Shown here: piece by piece, positions 46,001 to 55,639 of the stretch
How positions within the stretch are numbered: the stretch's first letter is position 1
Layout: each line of letters starts with the position of its first letter
From: Theristus sp. LFF4_11
Taxonomy: Eukaryota; Nematoda; Chromadorea; Monhysterida; Xyalidae
Assembly: GCA_030248135.1 (NCBI GenBank)
Contig: JASANC010001743.1
Span: 1 to 64,000 of the forward strand
Direction of reading: 5' to 3'
DNA length: 64,000 nucleotides
Notes under the pieces: model-generated
Told to the model about the DNA's origin: nothing
The model's database searches: none
Seen by the model: the letters and a program-made list of their open reading frames with translations, nothing else
Position numbers and translations under genes: made by a program

Positions 46001-49000
46001 CGAGACAAACCCAACACACATTGCTAGTTTAGAGACATAGCAGTTGTTTTTTTCACCTTCATAGCATAAACATTTTGTCATGTGCAAAAGGCATTTGTAA
46101 AACATTGGACAGTTTTCCATGCAAACAAAAATTGAAAAAATATAGCTATGGATAGTTGGAAATTGTCCTTCAAGACAGCTATTCAAATAAAAAATCTGTA
46201 GTCCACAGAAACAGAAGCAACACGAGCTAAAAAACAAAAAAGCCTAATTTCTCAATATTGATTTGGAGCCGAAAACGAAAAGTGGTTTTCTTGTTCAAAC
46301 AACATTGGTGATTGCAGGGATCGACAAATCATGAAATCCAATATCAAATCGCATATCACGGGAGATTCGAATTTCAAAATCTGGAAAAAAGCACACCATG
46401 ACAAAAAATGAACTAATCGAATCGAAGCAGTTTCTGCAAGGAGAAACACTGACTCAACAAACCGACCGGACAAAACAGAGACCAACGGAACGGAAATTCG
46501 ACAGATACTTCGAAAAACACGCAATATAATTCACATTCGGAACACGAAAACCGCGCTGATACACAAACACAAGGAGCGACAGTGATGGAAAGGTTCGATG
46601 TACTACCTATTATCAAAATTTTTATCATCAACTATTGTCAAAAATCCTTTTCAACACACACACACAGGCGATGGTGATTGTTGGAGTGCTGCGCAACACA
46701 CATGCACGAACAAGTGCACGCACACACGCACCACCCCCACCTACCCCACACATCAGGTGCACGCGCAGAAGTGCAGAAACTTGCTGCACAATGTCAAATC
46801 AGTCATCCAAAAATTTTGAGTTGAATTTCACATTTCACATTCATCAAATCTATCGAGATTTCACATTCAGCCTAAACACCTCTGCATGCGAACAGCAGCT
46901 GATTGGTTGCATTTTTTACGGGTCAAAAAAAGTTGAAATTCACAGCATGGGGACGGACCGACGAATGCAACCAATCAACTAATTGCACACAGTGCAGTGC
47001 CGTCTGAACTTTTGGGCACCATCAGTGGAATCGCTGATTTCAATCCTCCCAATTGGTTCAGCTGGGTAAATGCTAGTATTATCTTTTCGTTTAGACCTGC
47101 GACTCAATGCGGTTGTACACGTGAAAGGAAGCTAGTTTCAATCTTTATGTGGCAATTCAGAATAGCCTAAGTGACCCCGGCCTTATTAGGGGGACTCGGA
47201 TCACTTTTGAATTCCCGCGTCGTGCATGAGACTGCTTACCCATCTATGCGCGCATTGAGTCCCGGGACCAAAATAAAGAATCATATCAACATGCCAAAAT
47301 ATTCATCCAACCACAGAAACGATTATAAAAGTAGAAAAAAACGAAATACCCTTTGAATTTCAGACGTTGAAGGTAAAGCAAACAGAAACAGCTTACCACC
47401 CGTTCACCTGCCAGACAATGAAAAAAAAGAAAATACAGCTGCACTATGGTTCAATAGAAATGCAAGCTTTGTCAAAAAGTGACTGAAAATGAGGCGCGGG
47501 GGTAATCAGCCCCTTTGACTTGACCAGATCACACGACAATCTGGAGTCGTGATATTAAGTGTGACAACAACGCTACCTGCCGCAAAAAACAAAAGTATGA
47601 AAAAATCCACAGATTTATGAACAAATAATTTCCAAAAAAACTACGACGATTCGGTTGTTGCTCAGCAATAAAAGTTAGTTTCCGTGCTCCAGGCAAGGTT
47701 GCGATTTAAAAAAATTATTAAGAATCAACTTCCTGAATTCAACTCAACTCAGACACTCAAGTGTATGAATGTGTCCAGGTAACATAATGAACAGAGATCA
47801 TCAGAACGCAGAAGAATAGAATACAAAAATTGAATAAATATATTCTTCTGAATGAATAAAAGGAAGAAACTCTCACTGACTGACTTGGGAAAGCAAAATG
47901 AAAGCACCGTAGATTACAGTCTAGCCCACGTAGGATCAGTTGTATTCGAGTGGTAAAAAGTGAAAAAATATCAAAACCGTATTTACAGCCAACGCGGGAT
48001 CACTATATTCGGGTAGTAAAAATTTTTTTAATTCTTTTGTGACGACGGAATGGTTTCAAAAGCAGTTTTAAGCCGGTTCTAAAGAAAGTTTTAAAAACAG
48101 TCCAAAAAGCATCCAATCACAGAAAATACAGCTAAATTCACATTCAGATTTCAGATAAATCAAACGGTTGCATCGGACGTCAATCATTATTTTTCCACAG
48201 CGATCAGCAGATACCGACTAAATCGAGAGTTTACGGTAGCCGAAAAGTGTGTAAACATTTTGAAAACGAAAATTTTCGGATCCAAAATTGCAACTATTAT
48301 CGCGTCTGTGCGAAAAAATTGTCCATTCTATTTCAACACAATTTTACTTTTACCTGTGTGAAATTACACATACCATGCTGTGGTCATTATTATGAAATAA
48401 AATGATTTTCAATGGCGTTTTTACATGTCACACTTTCTAAAAACATATTCAAATACACACTAACAAAACTGCGCTATTTTTCAAGCGTTTACACTATATC
48501 AGAATTCAGACGTGGTAATCAGTATTGTGTTGTGCAGAAAAGTTCCAATCAATCACTGCCTTGGGAACAGTTTTTTGCCATTCCAGGCATCGTGTTACAC
48601 TTTTATCAGATCACAAGTCCCCATGTATAATTGTGTTCCAGTAGTTTTTTTCATTTTTATTTATTTTTTCGCTATTTCTATTTTCGTCGCAAAATGCAGC
48701 CAATCTAAATTGTAAAAAAAAACACAACTGCACAAGTGTCTCAAGAGAATTGTGACCCTGAGGTACGGTGTTGCGAAACACCTTCGAAACGCGTCAAAAC
48801 AAAGTTCAAAACACTTTACTAGCACTCACTACGTGAGCATTTATTTACTTTTTATTGTGTTTGTTTTGCCCGTCGCAACGAAGCTCAGACAGGCAGCGTT
48901 TTTCCTACGCAACACCTGTGAAACGTTTTGCCAGTTTTTTGCTTTAAAATTTTCTATTTCATTTAAGTTTCTTCACTTTTCTGATTGTATTTGCGCAAAA

Positions 49001-51290
49001 ATTGGAAAGGTAATATCTATTCCGTTAAACTTTATTTGGATGACAAAAAAATTCCCGATTTTCCATTCCGCACACTTGTTCTTCCCTGTTTCCAATTTCG
49101 TCAGGAGGCCAAGTTATTCCCTAATGATAAGCCGTTCGCTATAAAAGTTTAAAAAAGCAGAAACCTGTTTGGTACAGGAAAACTACACAGAAACTAGCAC
49201 AGTATACCACACCCACAGAATCACACAGCAATTTTCAGCTTTTCACTTGCAGTGAGCAGTGAATCTGAAATCACAACTGCAAACACGCACCCCCCGTCGT
49301 TGGCAAGCAAGCGTTTGAAAAGAGAGATCAATCAGAAAGATACAAAGCAATTGTTCAAACAACGCTGTTGTGTCGTTCCAAACCAAGTAAAATACGCAAC
49401 ATATCATGACCATGTCGTGGCCACTAGCCAGTAACAAACTCAAAAAGCTACAAATGTCCATACTTTGCGCATTGTAAAACGGAGTTGCGTCAGCATTGGG
49501 TTTTCCAGACAAGTTATCGAACCCCTGATTACTATGGTGGAAAAAATCACTCTGTCCAACTTGGCCTTTTCATTTTCACTCTCCACTTCGCAATAATCAT
49601 TCAACGCAAAATCGTGTCAAGGCGCAGCAACAAAGCAGAAACAGTAGTGAAGGTTTCCAGACGTTTTTTTGGCAATTGACCGAACGTGTGAATGGATGAA
49701 AACTATTGTAGATTCCAAACGCACGCTCACTGGCTGGTGTGGTGAGTGAGCCAAACAATTGAAACTTGCATGGATCTCTTTGATTGTGGTCGTGTTCACG
49801 CATTGTAGTTTAAGATACTAAATCGCCAGCTCAAGCTCAACCTTAATCTTAAACACAAACACACACCAAGCAAAAGGGGTTCCCTCCCACACATACATAC
49901 ATCCCTTCCCAGCACATGGTTTTATTTCTGGTCCCTGCTTCTGATTCACACACCGGATGAACATAATCAATACACATGGCTTATTCCAGCTTTCTGGGAG
50001 CTAAGCAAATGCTGGAAAAATTCAATATTCTAGTTTCACTGCGGCGTAAGTGTGTAACAAGAAATTCCGTGTCTAGAACAAGCTGGATATGAAATTTCCG
50101 CACACAACTATTTGTCTGTGGGGAATTCATTAGCAAGACTAGAAAATGTTGTGCAAATCCAACACCATTAGTGATTAGTGAATGAATATTTTAAAGTTTC
50201 GCTGCATCAAAATTTTCACCACTGAACACCTGTAAGAACAGTCAATAAAATAAAACCAGGTATGAAATACCAATTTTCCTATTTTACAACTAAAACGAGC
50301 ATTTTGAAACCAACGATTTGATCAACCAGAAACGCTGTTTATGATGTGATTCATATATTTTCTGCATGAAAAAGCTGCAAAAAAATCGATGCATCATTGA
50401 AATTACCAACGATCATGTTAAAAGTTTCTTTTTAAATCAAACTTCATTTACAAACATTCCAGCTTCGCCAACTCGTCACACTCACACCCAAAAGTGATTC
50501 ATGCGCGTGAAAAAAAAATTCGGGCAACCTGCGCCAAGAAAAGGCGGGAACTTTAAAATCGAACTTTTATCAGCTCAGCGAGCACTTTTACTAAAGAACT
50601 CAAGTGACATCAAAATTGATTGCAACACTCTGGAAACTAACCATCTGAATGTTTGGGGAGACAGCCGCAGCAAATGACTCAGCCAAAATTCCAATTATTT
50701 TCGACTTGACTGCATTCGAAACCCGATAAAAAAAAGAACGCCAAGGCAACAAACTCTGCCGTCAATATCTCAATAAGACACACACACAGACACATTCCAG
50801 TAACCTCATCTGACAACAATCCGAAATTAACACTGCCGAAAAAAACCACAACAATAAGAATTTGTAGTTTCACTGTCACCATTCAGTTCATCCACCACAT
50901 TCGCATTCCCTCTCCATCGCAGACAGCGACAAAAAATTCGCTGTGGTTGTGAAGTGAACGTGAAACCACGCGGACCGAAGAAAAAGAACAAGAAAAACCA
51001 CCCAAACCAAAGAAACCGCCCCCCCCCCACTCCTTCAAAACTCACTTCTTCGCCAACTGCATCGCGACGTCGCTCTTCTTGAAGCCGTCCAACTGAAAGA
51101 ATCGTTTCGCGAGTCTTCTCGCGGCGTCTCGCTCATGTTCGGACAGCGCAGCGCCGCCGCCGTGTGCGCCCGTCTGCGAATCGCCGGCCGTTGTCGCACC
51201 GGAGCCGCTCAGCTCCAACCGATCGAGCTTGTCGCGCAACGTCGTCGTCGTCTCGTTCGATGCACTCGGCGATCGGTTCACTTTGATCAC
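37094..51290 (-). CDS. efa-6: EFA6/PSD-like Arf6 exchange factor (Sec7 + PH + coiled coil)
   Basis: Guanine-nucleotide exchange factor for Arf6 at the plasma membrane; in nematodes EFA-6 also limits cortical microtubules and axon regrowth. Exons on the minus strand: 51290-51046, 44614-44421, 43973-43915, 43635-43508, 43120-42927, 42708-42474, 41979-41832, 40014-39871, 39600-39373 and 37540-37094 (TGA). All phases agree. Sec7 begins RLAKRFFQLDGF..KSDVAMQLAKN/NEFS and continues REYLALFNFAGL, SSDRERVLVCFSQRY and LLLLNSDLHG, then KRMTCHEFIDNL and LLKTLYNSIK. The PH domain has KKGWVMRKA, GRRGWRMFFGTLKGLVLYL and EVDSWVDAINFVAASFSAPP. A short coiled coil follows (EYFYKERYLEEERGRYQNYV), as in vertebrate PSD proteins. 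The tail is His/Gln/Ser-rich and disordered. Intron 1 is about 6.4 kb, and other introns hold a hAT-like and a foldback element. Confidence 0.9.
37562..37797. repeat. 235-bp CRE-containing repeat, copy 1, in EFA6 intron
   Basis: Close direct copy of 41589-41828. It starts TTGTGGATTTATTCAAACGT and ends GGACACGTTTGAAAAAATAG, so the ends are partly inverted (CAAACGTGTCC and GGACACGTTTG). Each half carries TGACGTCA, the CREB/ATF palindrome. Weaker relatives lie near 21050-21290 and 20415-20500. Confidence 0.75.
38147..39316. mobile_element. 1170-bp hAT-like element, copy 2, in EFA6 intron
   Basis: Same ends as 30060-31229 (TAGGGGTGGGTCGG and CCACCCCTA) and the same length. The perfect 8-bp target duplication ACCGCGTG is at 38139-38146 and 39317-39324. 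The right duplicate merges into a GT microsatellite. It holds an uninterrupted acidic frame at 38444-38653 (SSDDDFTDDDGDGC). It lies between the last two EFA6 exons. Confidence 0.92.
40123..41361. mobile_element. 1.24-kb foldback element with about 200-bp inverted ends
   Basis: The left arm at 40123-40323 is repeated in inverted order at 41156-41361. Arms start CCGGTGTCACGATTTTATTT and carry repeated TTTCCCCG and CATGGT motifs. The interior is AT-rich, with an internal direct duplication of about 115 bp near 40680-40900 (ACTTTTA..AATCAAAAAGTAAA). I see no clear target duplication. It lies in the EFA6 intron between 40014 and 41832. Confidence 0.85.
41589..41828. repeat. 235-bp CRE-containing repeat, copy 2, in EFA6 intron
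   Basis: Direct copy of 37562-37797 with a few small indels. Two TGACGTCA palindromes lie near 41622 and 41785. Its right end is followed within four bases by EFA6 exon 41832-41979, so that exon's donor (GTATAT) lies inside the repeat end. Confidence 0.75.
43323..43483. mobile_element. 161-bp TA-flanked MITE (CAGTCGAACTC family)
   Basis: Ends CAGTCGAACTCTAAATTATA and ATAATTTAGTGTTCGACTG, both bordered by TA. The interior has TATCACGTGATGCA and TGCATCACGTGTACA arms and CCAACCAATCAGCTGA. It stops 25 bases before EFA6 exon 43508-43635 and may contribute to that intron's 5' part. The short relative is 25132-25213. Confidence 0.8.
45143..45390 (-). CDS. Possible alternative EFA6 exon or first exon
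   Basis: A minus-strand frame with an ATG at 45390 (MPRKSSFCRV..) and a donor TTTCG/GTACGG after 45143. The peptide is rich in Asp, Tyr, Trp and Asn (EEFYVSNEHNDWWENPHSDW). The phase at the donor fits the Sec7 exon 44614-44421 and would give TPFR/NEFSAQ. That would replace the conserved AKN/NEFS junction made by exon 51290-51046. It could be an alternative promoter's first exon, an internal exon with acceptor near 45382 or 45345, or a chance ORF. Confidence 0.35.
45400..51040. other. Large EFA6 intron 1, mostly without recognisable features
   Basis: This 6.4-kb intron holds the candidate exon above, single CCAATCAG motifs near 45950, 46900 and 46970, CA-rich simple sequence near 46650-46740, and a GACTCAATGCG-family palindrome at 47091-47285. 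The part from 47300 to 50950 shows no gene or clear repeat by eye. A nine-C tract lies near 51019. Confidence 0.5.
47091..47285. mobile_element. Palindromic repeat, GACTCAATGCG family, in EFA6 intron 1
   Basis: From GACCTGCGACTCAATGCGG to GCATTGAGTCCCGGGACC. It aligns along its whole length with 32376-32575, with few differences, which suggests recent activity. Confidence 0.7.
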
Positions 51291-51914
51291 CTGGAAATTA
51301 TTATTTTTTTGTTTTTTTTCAAACTTTATTCTTTATTGAACAAAACCTGTGAGCAAGGAGAGGCGATGTGGCGATGTTGGTCAGGTAGGTGCGCCGACGA
51401 AAACTGTTTGAGAGATCGGAGAAAATCCTCCACTCCCTTTAAGAAAGAGACGATGACCTTTTATTGGAATGATTGAAAAGTTTTGTGGGAATAGCGCTGT
51501 GTTCGATGGGCGATATATGATACGCCACCATACATTTGTATGGTCTGTTGATGACGAATGGAAACTCTTGAAACCAACATTTGAAGTCCACATGACGCTG
51601 AAAAAACACGAACCTAAGACAAGCTTAAATGGAAACGCAAACTTGCGGCTGCCAGTGCAGATTTCGCCAAATTCTCCGTGAAACGAACACACGGTTTTCC
51701 AATTTAAACAAATACAGTAAAAACAACTAAAGAACATTAGTTTTTGCTTTGTGGGTTGCGGACTGACACCGCACTAAGAACATCGCTATAGATTGAACCG
51801 AAAGCTTGCTAATATCTGAACTGATCTATATTGCTATCTGAACTTATTGCCACTGAACGAAAACCTCAACAACAAACTCCGTTCCCACTCAGCCCCGCAA
51901 AAACGCCGCCGCAC

Positions 51915-52117
51915 CAGTGTGTTCGGGTGTTGTTGTTGTTCGTGGCGGTGTCCACCAGAGGGCGCAGCGCTCGCGAACGCGTACCTCGCCGGACTGGCAG
52001 GCTCGGACGTGCCGCCGAGGGACGTCGGCGACGGCAGGGTCGCCTGGCTGCTCAGGCCCGGGCCACCGCCACCGGGCGTCTGCCCAAGTGCGTTCACGGT
52101 GACGCACGACGTGGCGC
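51915..52117 (-). CDS. efa-6: Probable EFA6 upstream exon (disordered region)
   Basis: Acceptor GTTTCTAG before 52117. The frame GATSCVTVNALGQTPGGGGP continues as Ser/Pro/Gly-rich sequence. A donor at 51985 (GCGAG/GTACGC) leaves the wrong phase for exon 51290. A donor at 51915 (CACTG/GTGCGG) leaves phase 0 and fits. Low-complexity sequence before the Sec7 domain is normal for EFA6 proteins. The assignment rests on strand, phase and composition. Confidence 0.55.
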
Positions 52118-52663
52118 CTAGAAACACGGTGGAAAGTCATTCATGAATTCATTTTCTTTCGCAAGACTGCCGGATGCTGCGCTAAAACTGCTAAGACAGC
52201 ATGAGATACGGAGACCCATGCAAATATAATAAATATCGAAACGTGCCATGGAAATCGATATCAATCGGGTCTTTTTGGAGAATCCATATTACCGGAGGGC
52301 ATTCCTCTTCTCGGAGGCACACTGATAACCTGAGTTCTTATCATGCTAGCAAAGTGTCAACCGGAAGCGCACCATTCATGGAGCATCGCACGGCGACGCC
52401 TCACGTTACATTCATGAATCAAAAGATGAAAACGCCGAAAGGAAACTTTGCAAAAGCATTGTCATGCTTGAACAATACGGTCCTTCGAAATTCCCAAAAA
52501 TTCTCGTAGCACACAGAATTGGAATGCAACACGGTCGTCGTCGTCCGCGTGGTTGCTGAAACCGCGACAGACTCCACCTCCGCAGAGCCAACGCCTGCAT
52601 CACGCGATCCGCCGCCAACCAATCAGCTAATTCCCTGCGAGTTCGACCGCACACAACACCGAC

Positions 52664-53019
52664 CGTCATCAAACGCCTCATTCGGCTGTCTGTGCGCCGT
52701 CGTCGGCTCATTGGAATTGCTGATTGCATGGGCGCTGTGCGAGTTCGGCACCGGCACCGCCATCATTCGCGCGTCAATGGCGCCGGCGCCCGCGTCACCG
52801 AGCTGCTGCTGCTGGTGTTGTTGCAGTGGCTGATGACGCCGCTGGTGTTTCGTGGTTTTGTGGTGCATCGACGGGAAATCGTCGAACGGGCCACGTCGCG
52901 ACGGCGTGCCGTCGTTCGCCGCAGCGGCACCGTCGCACAGCGCGGACGGCGGCAGCTGCTCCTGGCGGGCCTGCAATTGTTGCAACGCACGCGCGCTTTT
53001 TTCAGGGTCATTGGGATGG
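52664..53019 (-). CDS. efa-6: Probable EFA6 upstream exon (Gln/His-rich)
   Basis: The frame reads ARALQQLQARQEQLPPSALC, then a Gln/His-rich stretch, and ends RQPNEAFDD at donor GACG/GTCGGT (52664). The phase-1 end joins to the GC start of exon 52117 to give DD/GATSCV. The acceptor is uncertain: CTATCAG before 53019 or CCAAG about 10 bases further upstream. The composition is typical of a disordered N-terminal region. Confidence 0.55.
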
Positions 53020-53494
53020 CTGATAGTCGCTTGGCCGTGAGTGGAAGACGTTTTTTTTGCTTGGATTACGATTAATCAGGCCATTGGTACCCCAATGCTA
53101 CCATAAAAACAGTACGTTTTAGCGCGCCACATACGCAAATGGTGACGATTATTTTTTTTTCGAAAAAAAAACACAATGGTTACAACAACGGGCGCTGGTT
53201 CGATTTGCGAAAACTATACAACCACCATTTCAGGCAAAATATTCAGGTCAATTTTTCCTGCCACCACCGGTCTACCTGGCACTACCTTTATATTCACATG
53301 CGACTGAAAAAAAAAACTATCAATCAATCTCCACACGACGCAGAAAAAAAAATAGCACGCACACTGACAACAATAAGACAAGCAAACAGTCAAATTTCTG
53401 CAACTATAAACTGCACAGTCAAAGTACAGTATGGTTAAGGATTTTTAGGGTTTTAAAAAAAAAAAAAATATTTTTTATGTTGGAAATTATGTTG

Positions 53495-53580
53495 GCATTT
53501 TTGAAAAAGACAACTCCTAGTCAGCGACTGATCCCGCCTTGACGGACTGCCTCATTTATTCGGCCATGCTGTAAATAAAT
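53495..53580 (-). repeat. Fragment of the GACTAGGAGTTGTC repeat family
   Basis: GAAAAAGACAACTCCTAGTC, then CGACTGATCCCGCCTTGACG, then TCATTTATTCGGCCATGCT. This is the end portion also seen at 61712-61790 (reverse) and 63809-63880. It touches the donor side of the EFA6 exon at 53591. Confidence 0.65.
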
Positions 53581-53590
53581 AAAAAAATAC

Positions 53591-54037
53591 ACTCGCCAAC
53601 AACTGATTTATCTCACGCACGTAGTGCTGCCAATTTTCTGTCGAATGTCGATTTTCGGTCAACATTTCTGAACGCCAATTTTCCGCTGAAGTGCCCGGCA
53701 TATTCGAGAGGTCACCCTGATAATTCAACTGTGGTCTCACAGACAAACGGTCCGAGCTGTCCCCCGCTTCGAACTGGCCAACTCGCATTCCGACGGTGTT
53801 TACCGGTCGGATTACACGTTCGTCGGCGCTCGAAGGTGACCGCCGGTCTGATTGCGTTGTTGACACGGTCAATCGATACGCCTCGATCAAGCGTGTCACG
53901 CGTTGCACACGGCGCGAATGGCTGCCTTTGCGCGCAACCTTGCCCTGGTGTTCCGTCAGTTGTATCTTGTTTCGTAATATGAACAACGGCGGAGTGTTAG
54001 GTCGGTTGTCCGAATCGGTTCGCTCGTTGCTTTCCAT
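53591..54037 (-). CDS. efa-6: Probable N-terminal exon of EFA6 (start codon candidate)
   Basis: Starts MESNERTDSDNRPNTPPLFI and continues through a basic stretch (KVARKGSHSRRVQRVTRLIE) to a donor near 53591-53593 (GCGAGTGTATTT). The frame stays open for about 30 codons upstream of the ATG, so this could also be an internal exon. Placement in EFA6 is inferred from strand, order and the disordered, Ser/Arg/Glu-rich character. The conserved EFA6 N-terminal motif was not identified. Confidence 0.45.
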
Positions 54038-55052
54038 TATTGTATCATCAGTGTGATCAGTTGGAAACCGCGTTGGAAGGTTGAATTTCGCTTGAGAGTC
54101 TCGGTTGAATTTTATTGAGTTCGAAAGGTTTCAATTGATTTTTCGAAAACTTTGCGTCCGTCGCACACGACATGAACTGTAAACTGTTCGTTCAATGAAG
54201 AAACTGGAGGAACAGCTGAGAAAACTTGAAAAATCCAGCAAAAATTGCAGCGATCAATCACCAATCAATCAGCTAGTTGCCCTCGCCACATCGGCTTTTG
54301 ACTCTTGTCTTAAACTGGTGAGCCTTGCGGTTTTCCAGATAAAAATATAAAAACTTCATTATAACAAAATGCACTTTTAAAAAAACGGCGAAAACCGGCG
54401 TGGCTATGCATAAATGATCATTGATTGATAAGGAAACACTGTTGACAAAGAAAGCCAAAAAGGCACGCACAAAGCTTCAAACGCGAAGATATACAATTTT
54501 TCAACAACGTTTTCTTTCAATTTCCACTTTTCATCAGCTGATAAACATCGAATATGCAGGACCACTCAACATAACACATAATTGTTTTTTTTGTTTTTTT
54601 AATGCAACTTGCTTGTTTGCTTGCCAACTTTTCCAGAGTTTGTCACCACAGTCACACAAATGCGGCATAACCACGCTCAAAATCCCACATTCCACGATAC
54701 AAAACACTTGAGAAAATGCGGGCTTTTTCGTTTAGAACACAACACACAAAGCGACGGATGCAAGAAAAGTACTTCGAATATTTTGTTTCACACATGATTT
54801 CAATGCAATCTATGCAATTTAACCAACACACTGGAACGACACTTAGCTAGTGTGTTTGTAATTTTGTGACTGTACAACATTTGACTGAAACAGAGGCTGC
54901 CTGTTGCTGTTTTCGCTCCCCCCCCTTGCCCCGCGACGCCCCCAACTTCTAATCGCTGTTGCAGACCTTGATCATGTCTTCATCACCACGACTGCGAAAT
55001 GGACTTCAAAGACTGTCCAATAAGACGCTTATGATGGATATAAACACAGAAA

Positions 55053-55114
55053 TAGGGATGGAGCCGGTTCCGTTCCGAATTCCGGCACATTTGCCGGATC
55101 GGGATCCATCCCTA
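55053..55114. mobile_element. 62-bp hAT-like mini-element with perfect 8-bp duplication
   Basis: Ends TAGGGATGGA and TCCATCCCTA are 10-bp perfect inverted repeats. CACAGAAA flanks it at 55045-55052 and 55115-55122. The inside is only about 42 bp, including GCCGG and CCGGC pieces. Confidence 0.8.
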
Positions 55115-55268
55115 CACAGAAAGAACAGAATTGATCTATCCGGAACTGAATTTGATTCCAGTCCAACTGAGCTGTCCTGTCCAAAAAAATCGTTCAGGTC
55201 AGAACCAAATTTCCGCCAGCTGAGTGAGTCCTTATTTCCTGAGCACGTTGATTAGCCTGAATAAAGCT

Positions 55269-55351
55269 GCATTCATGAAGCATGATTTAGTGACGCGCAA
55301 CTGCGTTAAAACATAGCTACGTGTGGCCACCAAATACTGTTTCATGAATGC
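55269..55351. repeat. Hairpin repeat, ATTCATGAAGCAGTATTT family, copy 3
   Basis: GCATTCATGAAGCATGATTT at the left and AAATACTGTTTCATGAATGC at the right, with a GACGCGCAACTGCGTTA and TAGCTACGTG centre. Intergenic, or in an EFA6 5' intron. Confidence 0.75.
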
Positions 55352-55478
55352 CCCTTAACGCACAACACAATCACCAGTGAAGTGAATCGTGCGTGACTTT
55401 TCAAAAGTCTCACTAAACCGAAACAACAGATTTCTCAACAGTCTCGCTAAACCGAAAGAACAAAACAAAAAAAAATAC

Positions 55479-55627
55479 CTGAGCATAGCTCGGCGAGATT
55501 TTCGAGTTCAGTCTGAGTATCTTTTCGCCGGTCATAACAAACGCCTCGCAGCGGGGGCTGGCCGCGGAGTGATAGCTGCGAGGCGTGTGGGGCAGCTCTC
55601 CGAAATCGTCGTCGTCGTCCGCAACGT
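55479..55627 (-). CDS. Likely coding exon, possibly far-5' EFA6
   Basis: Acceptor CTTCACAG before 55627 and donor CTCAG/GTATTT after 55479. The frame gives DVADDDDDFGELPHTPRSYH and then AFVMTGEKILRLNSKIS. The splice sites and acidic-then-basic composition look real. It is on the same strand as EFA6 and upstream, so an EFA6 5' exon is likely, but no domain proves it. It starts in phase 1 and ends in phase 0. Confidence 0.5.
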
Positions 55628-55639
55628 CTGTGAAGAGAA

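Noticed and set aside
51381..51737. 118-codon minus-strand ORF as an EFA6 exon
   Set aside because: No suitable acceptor and donor, and composition unlike neighbouring exons; left as intron.
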